Source of the DNA: JBBRNH01 sp038230415
GTDB taxonomy: Bacteria > Bacteroidota > Bacteroidia > Cytophagales > Spirosomataceae
Reading direction: 5' to 3'
NCBI GenBank assembly: GCA_038230415.1
Contig: JBBRNH010000102.1
Coordinates: forward strand, 1-17,675
Length of the DNA stretch: 17,675 bases
The translations under genes were made by a program, and so were the position numbers. Below are positions 13,267 through 17,675 of the stretch, one piece after another; position 1 is the first letter of the stretch; the number at the start of each line of letters is the position of its first letter. A model generated the notes under the pieces. That model made no database searches and was not told the origin of the DNA. It was given only the letters and a program-made list of their open reading frames with translations.

Positions 13267-15425
13267 CGAATCCCCAGCCGCAACCCGACCACAAAATTTC
13301 GGGCCGGGGCCGCGTTGAAAAACCGGCTACCGACCGCGTTTAAGTCATAACCCAACGAATACGTTTGATCGAGCAGATTATCACCCCCGGCGTATAAATC
13401 AGCGGTGATGTGCTTGCCAAAATTATGCCGGTAGCCCACCGTTGCGGCCAGAATCCGGGCGGGGTCGGCGAAGGCGGTGTTGGTATCGTTCAGCACGAAG
13501 GGATTTAGAAACGAGAATGTCAGGTGGGCGTACAGCCCGGCGCGGGTGTCGAGGTCGGCCCCGAACACCGCCGTTGTCGGAGCCACGCCCGGAACCCGGT
13601 TTCCCGACAGATCAACGGCCAACTGCCGGTAATCAGCGTAGCGGTAGTTGGTCAGTGTCAGGCTGTTCCAGATTTTCAGGGAGAACGGACGACCGAGAAC
13701 GGGCGAAGGAGAAACGGGCAAAACTTGCCACGAAAGCTGCGCTTCGAGACCGCGCTGATCGGTTTGGCCCGCGTTGGTGAACAAAACCGTTCCGTTGTCT
13801 GCCGTTCGCTGCACAATGGTTTGCCGCAACTGAAACCGGTAGGCCACCACATCGAACGTGAGCCGGTTGTTGCCTAAACTCCCCCGAACACCCGCTTCGA
13901 TATTCGTGCCGCGTTCGGGTTCAATATTGGGGTTAAACAGCCCATTGGTTGACAGTACTTCCTGGCTCGTGGGACTCGAATAGCCGGTGCTGATGCTGGC
14001 AAATCCCGATACATAATTACCAAACCGTTTCAGCAGCGATACCCTCGGCAACCACACCGGCCCGAAACCCCGCGTCTGCACCCTGTTGGGCAAAATGTTG
14101 GCCGGTTTTGGCGCGAACCGGGCGAAACTATACCCGGCATCGTTGCGGCTCAGGCCCGCCGTCAGAAAAAATCGCCGGGGCAGTTCAACGTCAAGCTGGG
14201 CAAACACCACCGACTGCCGCGAGCGCAGTTCATCGTCGGTTTGCAGGGTATCGGGTTGGCCGCGCCGGTTGCCGTAGTTGCGCGAGACGAGGTAGTTCTG
14301 CTGGTATTCTCCCCCAAAAACCGCCACAATCGGCACGGCTCCGGTGGCGAGTTGCCAGTGCGTAACGGTGCGCCCGCCGAGGCTTTGGTCGGCCCGTTTT
14401 TCGTAATTGGTGATAAACGGATTGGCAAAATCGGTGCCGGAGACGTACAGGCTCGTCACGTTCCGAACGCGCTCGCTGAATTTGTACTCATGCGACAAAC
14501 CGAAGTAGCTGATTTTCTGATAGATACCCGCGTTTTGTTCGGCAGAGCCGGGAATGGTTCGGGTGGCGGGTCGGCTGGCGCGGGGGTCGGCCCGGTATTG
14601 AGCCTCGGTCAGGCCGCCGGGTGTTTCGTAGTGCAGGTCAGAATACAGACCCAGTACCGAAAGTGTCCGGGCGGGGCTAACGGCAAGCGATCCGGTAAGG
14701 GTCAGGTTGTCGCGCACCATACCCGAATGGTCGCGGTAGCCCTGGCTTTGCAGGTGGTTATAGCTGGCGGTGAAGGCCACATTTTGGGTGTTGGTTTGCC
14801 AAACCAATCCGTTGCCAACTAATCCGTAACTGCCCCCTAATACCGAAATTTCGACGCTTTGGGGTTGGTTTGCATCCCCGGTCGGACTTTCGCGGCCCGG
14901 TGTCCCCACAGATCGCAACCGCCCGATACCGCCCAGAATAATGGTGCCGCCGGTTCCGGCTCCGTATAAACTGCCCGACGGCCCTTTAATAACTTCCATT
15001 CTTCCTAACGTTCTGACATCGAGCGCGTTGAATGGCGTGTTGCCACCCGCGTCGGTCAGGGGCAGGTCGTTCCAATAGATTTTTACGTTTCTGACCCCAA
15101 ACGGCGACCGAATTAAACTTCCCCGAATCGAGAGCCGGTAACTGCCCGGTGAGCGTTCGTCGGCCCGGACACCGGCCAGCGTGTTGAGGGCGGCAACGGG
15201 CGTGGGTGTGCTGAACCGTTGGTTGAGGTCGCGCCGGGTAAGCACCCCCACCGACGCGCCGGTTTCGAGTAGCGTCCGGTTTTGGGCGTAACCCGTCACC
15301 GTCACCTCGCGGAGTTGCAGGGTATCGTCGGTTATCGAGAAAGCCGGTTGCGGCACCGAAGGAGCGGGCTGGGCCAGCAAGCGCGTTGTGAGCAGCAGGG
15401 CGGGCCAGAAAAACGAGTAGCGCAT
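13263..15425 (-). CDS. TonB-dependent outer-membrane receptor
   Basis: A 22-stranded-barrel-type receptor that imports a scarce ligand (commonly a siderophore-iron complex, heme or cobalamin) with energy from TonB-ExbB-ExbD; the ligand cannot be told here. The 720-residue protein has a signal peptide (MRYSFFWPALLLTTRLLAQ, cleavage near residue 18). A possible TonB-box-like segment LREVTVTGY is at about 38-46. The plug domain runs over about 45-160, with LNTLAGVRADERSPGSYRLSIRG and MEVIKGPSGSLYGAGTGGTIILGG. The remainder is barrel, with late motifs NIEPERGTNIEAGVRG and NLLDQTYSLGYDLNAVGSRFF. It lacks the N-terminal carboxypeptidase-like domain of SusC-type receptors, so a siderophore-type role is likelier than glycan uptake. 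ATG at 15425 is preferred over the TTG at 15434, which lies within the promoter box. It diverges from the DUF5723-like gene. Confidence 0.93.
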   Translation of the reverse strand: MRYSFFWPALLLTTRLLAQPAPSVPQPAFSITDDTLQLREVTVTGYAQNRTLLETGASVGVLTRRDLNQRFSTPTPVAALNTLAGVRADERSPGSYRLSIRGSLIRSPFGVRNVKIYWNDLPLTDAGGNTPFNALDVRTLGRMEVIKGPSGSLYGAGTGGTIILGGIGRLRSVGTPGRESPTGDANQPQSVEISVLGGSYGLVGNGLVWQTNTQNVAFTASYNHLQSQGYRDHSGMVRDNLTLTGSLAVSPARTLSVLGLYSDLHYETPGGLTEAQYRADPRASRPATRTIPGSAEQNAGIYQKISYFGLSHEYKFSERVRNVTSLYVSGTDFANPFITNYEKRADQSLGGRTVTHWQLATGAVPIVAVFGGEYQQNYLVSRNYGNRRGQPDTLQTDDELRSRQSVVFAQLDVELPRRFFLTAGLSRNDAGYSFARFAPKPANILPNRVQTRGFGPVWLPRVSLLKRFGNYVSGFASISTGYSSPTSQEVLSTNGLFNPNIEPERGTNIEAGVRGSLGNNRLTFDVVAYRFQLRQTIVQRTADNGTVLFTNAGQTDQRGLEAQLSWQVLPVSPSPVLGRPFSLKIWNSLTLTNYRYADYRQLAVDLSGNRVPGVAPTTAVFGADLDTRAGLYAHLTFSFLNPFVLNDTNTAFADPARILAATVGYRHNFGKHITADLYAGGDNLLDQTYSLGYDLNAVGSRFFNAAPARNFVVGLRLGIR

Positions 15426-15431
15426 AGACCA

Positions 15432-15439
15432 CAAAAATA
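15432..15439 (-). promoter_or_regulatory. -7 promoter box for the TonB receptor gene
   Basis: The minus strand reads TATTTTTG, an exact TAnnTTTG match, ending 6 bases before the ATG at 15425. A TTTA lies roughly 15 bases upstream but is not a good -33 match. As for rpiB, the position predicts an mRNA with almost no leader. No Fur-like palindrome was recognised in the 110-bp divergent region. Confidence 0.4.
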
Positions 15440-15535
15440 CGCCCGCATCCGGCTAAAGTCCACTCCCTCACAATCCTGATCTTTAGGGTGTGATGCACTG
15501 AAAAACCCCGTTCTTTACGCTAAAACCGCTATTTC

Positions 15536-16939
15536 ATGCGCCACAGCCTTTTTTTCGGATTAACATTTCTGGTCATTACCAATACCATCAACGCCCAAAC
15601 CCTGCTTGGCCTCACCACCAGTAAATACGGCGGCACGCACCGGGCATATCTCAACCCGGCCCTCACCGCCGACCAGCCCGAAGCCCTGTTTGTGAATCTG
15701 GCCGTAGCCAACATCCACGTCAACAACAACGCCGTGCGGTATCAGGCACCGTATTCGCTGCTGCGGTTGCTGACCAATACGGTGCCGAAATCGTACCAAA
15801 ATACCGATGGCTCGGCTAATTTTCAGGATAGCTATACGGCTGATATTCAGGATGGGCGCACCAAAAACGTTACCGTTCAGGGGGAAGTACGCGGCCCGGC
15901 CCTCGGTATTCGGCTGGGTCGGCAGGGGGTGATTTCGTTCAGCACCCGGCTAAGGGCCATCGGGCAGATTACGGGCGCATCCGAGCAGTTGCTGTCGGCG
16001 GTGCGGGCCAGTTTAGCCAATTCAACCCTGTTCAGTATTCCCAGCCGCGACAATCAGTTCAGCGTTAACTCGAACACCTTTGCCGAAGCCGCCCTGACCT
16101 ACGCCCGCACCATTACCGAAGCCGACGGGCTTAAGATTTCGCTGGGCATCACCGGCAAGCTCCTCAAAGGCTACACGGCGGGCCACCTGCTCAATAACGG
16201 CCTTGACTACCAACTCCAGAGCGATCCCAACCGGGGCGGAGTGCCGTTTCTGCTCGTGACCCAGTTCGATGCCGATTTGGCCTTTACCAATTACCTGCAA
16301 TCCCGGTCATTATCGGCCAAAACCTTGCTCGCTTCCGATGCGCCGGGGCGCGGCTTTGGGGTTGACGTGGGCGTAACGGTATTGAAGCAAAACGACGAAG
16401 ATGGCCCGGCGTTGTTATTCGGATTGTCGCTGACGGATCTCGGCGGCATGACCTACACCGGCGAAAGCTACACCGTGAGTCAGCGCAACGTGCGGTTCGA
16501 TGGCCGCGATTTTGACGCGGTGAACGGCGTGGAGGCCGTAGCCGAAGTGTTGCGGCAGAAATTCAGTTTATCGCCCGCCAACAGCCGGGGAAGTTTCCGG
16601 GCCGGTTTGCCCACCGCGCTCAATCTGTCGGCTGATTATCAGGCAACTCCGATGCTGGGTGTCAGTCTGATCTGGCGGCAGGACATGCACGGCCTGCGCG
16701 ATGCAGCCGTGCATCAAACGTCGCTGGTAGCCCTCACACCCCGGCTCGAATCGCGGCTGCTGGGCCTGGCGGTGCCGCTTATGTATATCAACCGGAGCTT
16801 CACGGCGGGCCTGGCGGTGCGGGTTGGCCCGGCGCGGATCGGGTCAGACAACCTGCTGGGATTGCTGGGTACGGGTAGCAATGGTATCCGACCTCGTGGT
16901 ATGGACGTTTATGCCGGGCTGTGTTTTGGGATAAAGTAA
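15536..16939 (+). CDS. DUF5723-like putative outer-membrane beta-barrel protein
   Basis: Function unknown. The 467-residue product begins with a signal peptide (MRHSLFFGLTFLVITNTINA, cleavage near residue 20-21) and then TLLGLTTSKYGGTHRAYLNPALTAD, an opening shared by the Bacteroidota DUF5723 family (a conserved G-T-H-x-x-x-x-N-P-A block after the signal). The rest alternates short amphipathic stretches with Gly/Asn turns, includes repeated FGVDVGVTVL- and LLFGLSLTDLG-type strands, and ends VYAGLCFGIK, as expected of a transmembrane barrel. No enzyme motif was found. It diverges from the TonB receptor gene across 110 bp, so co-regulation is possible but unproven. The ATG at 15536 is the first in frame and starts the signal peptide. 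The family name comes from recollection of the N-terminal pattern, not from a search. Confidence 0.75.
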   Translation: MRHSLFFGLTFLVITNTINAQTLLGLTTSKYGGTHRAYLNPALTADQPEALFVNLAVANIHVNNNAVRYQAPYSLLRLLTNTVPKSYQNTDGSANFQDSYTADIQDGRTKNVTVQGEVRGPALGIRLGRQGVISFSTRLRAIGQITGASEQLLSAVRASLANSTLFSIPSRDNQFSVNSNTFAEAALTYARTITEADGLKISLGITGKLLKGYTAGHLLNNGLDYQLQSDPNRGGVPFLLVTQFDADLAFTNYLQSRSLSAKTLLASDAPGRGFGVDVGVTVLKQNDEDGPALLFGLSLTDLGGMTYTGESYTVSQRNVRFDGRDFDAVNGVEAVAEVLRQKFSLSPANSRGSFRAGLPTALNLSADYQATPMLGVSLIWRQDMHGLRDAAVHQTSLVALTPRLESRLLGLAVPLMYINRSFTAGLAVRVGPARIGSDNLLGLLGTGSNGIRPRGMDVYAGLCFGIK

Positions 16940-16941
16940 AT

Positions 16942-16994
16942 CGGATGGGAACCCACCATCCTGATTAAGAAAGGCGATTGGGAACCTGCTCTAC
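16942..16994. repeat. Degenerate copy of the 13215-13266 repeat, 3' of the DUF5723-like gene
   Basis: Starts three bases after the DUF5723-like stop. By hand, aligned with one single-base gap, it matches 13215-13266 at about 38 of 53 positions: both have a GG-TGG-AACCCA start, AAAGGCG in the middle and a CTAC end. GGATGG/CCATCC forms a short hairpin (16943-16961) but no T run follows, so termination is uncertain. The rest of the gap to 17069 holds a weak hairpin (GTTTA/TAAAC, 17010-17022) and no clear promoter box. Confidence 0.55.
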
Positions 16995-17069
16995 AATAAA
17001 CCCGGAGCCGTTTAAACTAAACCGGGGCGATTCTGCGTATTGATTGAACAGCCCAAAACCTCAATTCTC

Positions 17070-17675
17070 ATGCTCTTACCTGCCGAACGTCAACGGTATC
17101 AGAAACACCTCAACCTGCCCGAACTCGGCGTTGACGGTCAGCTCAAACTTAAAGAAGCCCGTGTTCTGGTGGTTGGGGCCGGTGGCCTCGGCTGCCCGGT
17201 GCTGCTGTATCTGACAGCCGCCGGCGTAGGCACTATCGGCGTAGTTGACCCCGATGTTGTGGACCTGAGCAACCTTCAGCGGCAAGTGATTTATACGACC
17301 AACGAAGTCGGTAAGTCGAAAGCAAAAACCGCCGTTTCGCACCTCCAGAAACTCAATCCAGACCTAATCTTCGATGCCTACGCCGTGGCGTTAGACCTGA
17401 GCAATGCCCGCTCAATCATCAGCGACTATGACATTGTGGTTGATTGCACCGATAATTTCACGGTGCGCTACCTCATCAATGACGTATGCGTGCTGCTTGG
17501 CAAGCCGTTTGTTTACGGCGCGATTCATCGGTTTGAGGGGCAGGTATCGGTATTCAACTATAAAAACGGCCCCACGTATCGCTGCTTGTTCCCCGAATTT
17601 CCGAACGAGATCGAGATTCCAAACTGCAATGATACCGGCGTTCTGGGCGTGTTGCCCGGCGTAATTGGCACCTAC
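17070..17675 (+). CDS. MoeB/ThiF/HesA-family adenylyltransferase, N-terminal 202 residues (3' end outside window)
   Basis: E1-like enzymes that adenylate the C-terminal Gly-Gly of a sulfur carrier (MoaD or ThiS) for molybdopterin or thiamine synthesis; cytoplasmic. The open frame from ATG 17070 runs to the edge. Visible: RYQKHLNLPELG at 9-20, ATP-binding GAGGLG at 36-41, Asp60, the NLQRQ motif at 68-72 with the arginine that contacts ATP, the DCTDNF signature at 125-130, and GVLGVLPGVIG at 190-200. In E. coli MoeB a zinc-binding CYRC is found here; this protein has TYRC (Thr169, Cys172), so that site is incomplete. Without the C-terminus (possible rhodanese domain) or neighbours I cannot choose between MoeB, ThiF and HesA roles, so no symbol is given. 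The 130-bp upstream gap contains a repeat remnant and no strong promoter. Confidence 0.92.
   Translation, partial: MLLPAERQRYQKHLNLPELGVDGQLKLKEARVLVVGAGGLGCPVLLYLTAAGVGTIGVVDPDVVDLSNLQRQVIYTTNEVGKSKAKTAVSHLQKLNPDLIFDAYAVALDLSNARSIISDYDIVVDCTDNFTVRYLINDVCVLLGKPFVYGAIHRFEGQVSVFNYKNGPTYRCLFPEFPNEIEIPNCNDTGVLGVLPGVIGTY

Noticed and set aside
14241..14822. Plus-strand 193-residue open frame
   Set aside because: Antisense to the TonB receptor barrel; GC-rich DNA commonly yields such frames and no domain is visible.

Overview
The window looks like chromosomal DNA of a GC-rich Bacteroidota, most likely a Cytophagales/Spirosoma-type bacterium. Reasons: a TamB/lipoprotein-TamA (TamL-type) pair, a TonB-dependent receptor, a DUF5723-like outer-membrane protein, a LysM plus double-psi beta-barrel protein of Bacteroidota style, almost no Shine-Dalgarno sequences, and TAnnTTTG promoter boxes (TATTTTTG) in front of several genes. 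The genus is an inference; the phylum is fairly secure.

Layout. Positions 1-1091: the start of zwf (glucose-6-phosphate dehydrogenase, minus strand, cut by the window edge) diverges from rpiB (ribose-5-phosphate isomerase B); both act in the pentose phosphate pathway. Positions 1131-3052: a visibly AT-richer two-gene island, a beta-class DNA methyltransferase overlapping (ATGA) a predicted PD-(D/E)XK nuclease, read as a type II restriction-modification system of unknown specificity. Positions 3115-5210: a secreted LysM/RlpA-like protein and holA (DNA polymerase III delta) converge and overlap by 4 bp at their stop codons. Positions 5211-5460: a divergent intergenic region holding a 41-bp-arm inverted repeat whose edge overlaps the holA promoter box. 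Positions 5461-13163: tamB then tamL, the presumed envelope translocation/assembly module, separated by a 150-bp palindromic element that contains a terminator-like hairpin. Positions 13179-13266: an inverted repeat serving as a two-way terminator. Positions 13263-16939: a TonB-dependent receptor (minus) diverging from a DUF5723-like protein (plus). Positions 17070-17675: the start of a MoeB/ThiF-family adenylyltransferase, cut by the right edge.

Most of the window is core metabolism, replication and envelope biogenesis. The accessory content is the restriction-modification island and several dispersed palindromic repeats. I see no CRISPR array, tRNA, rRNA, integrase or transposase. I do not see a clearly new multi-gene system; the best candidates for a second look are the restriction enzyme of unrecognised specificity, the repeat element between tamB and tamL, the repeat family shared by two gene ends, and promoter boxes so close to start codons that they predict leaderless mRNAs.
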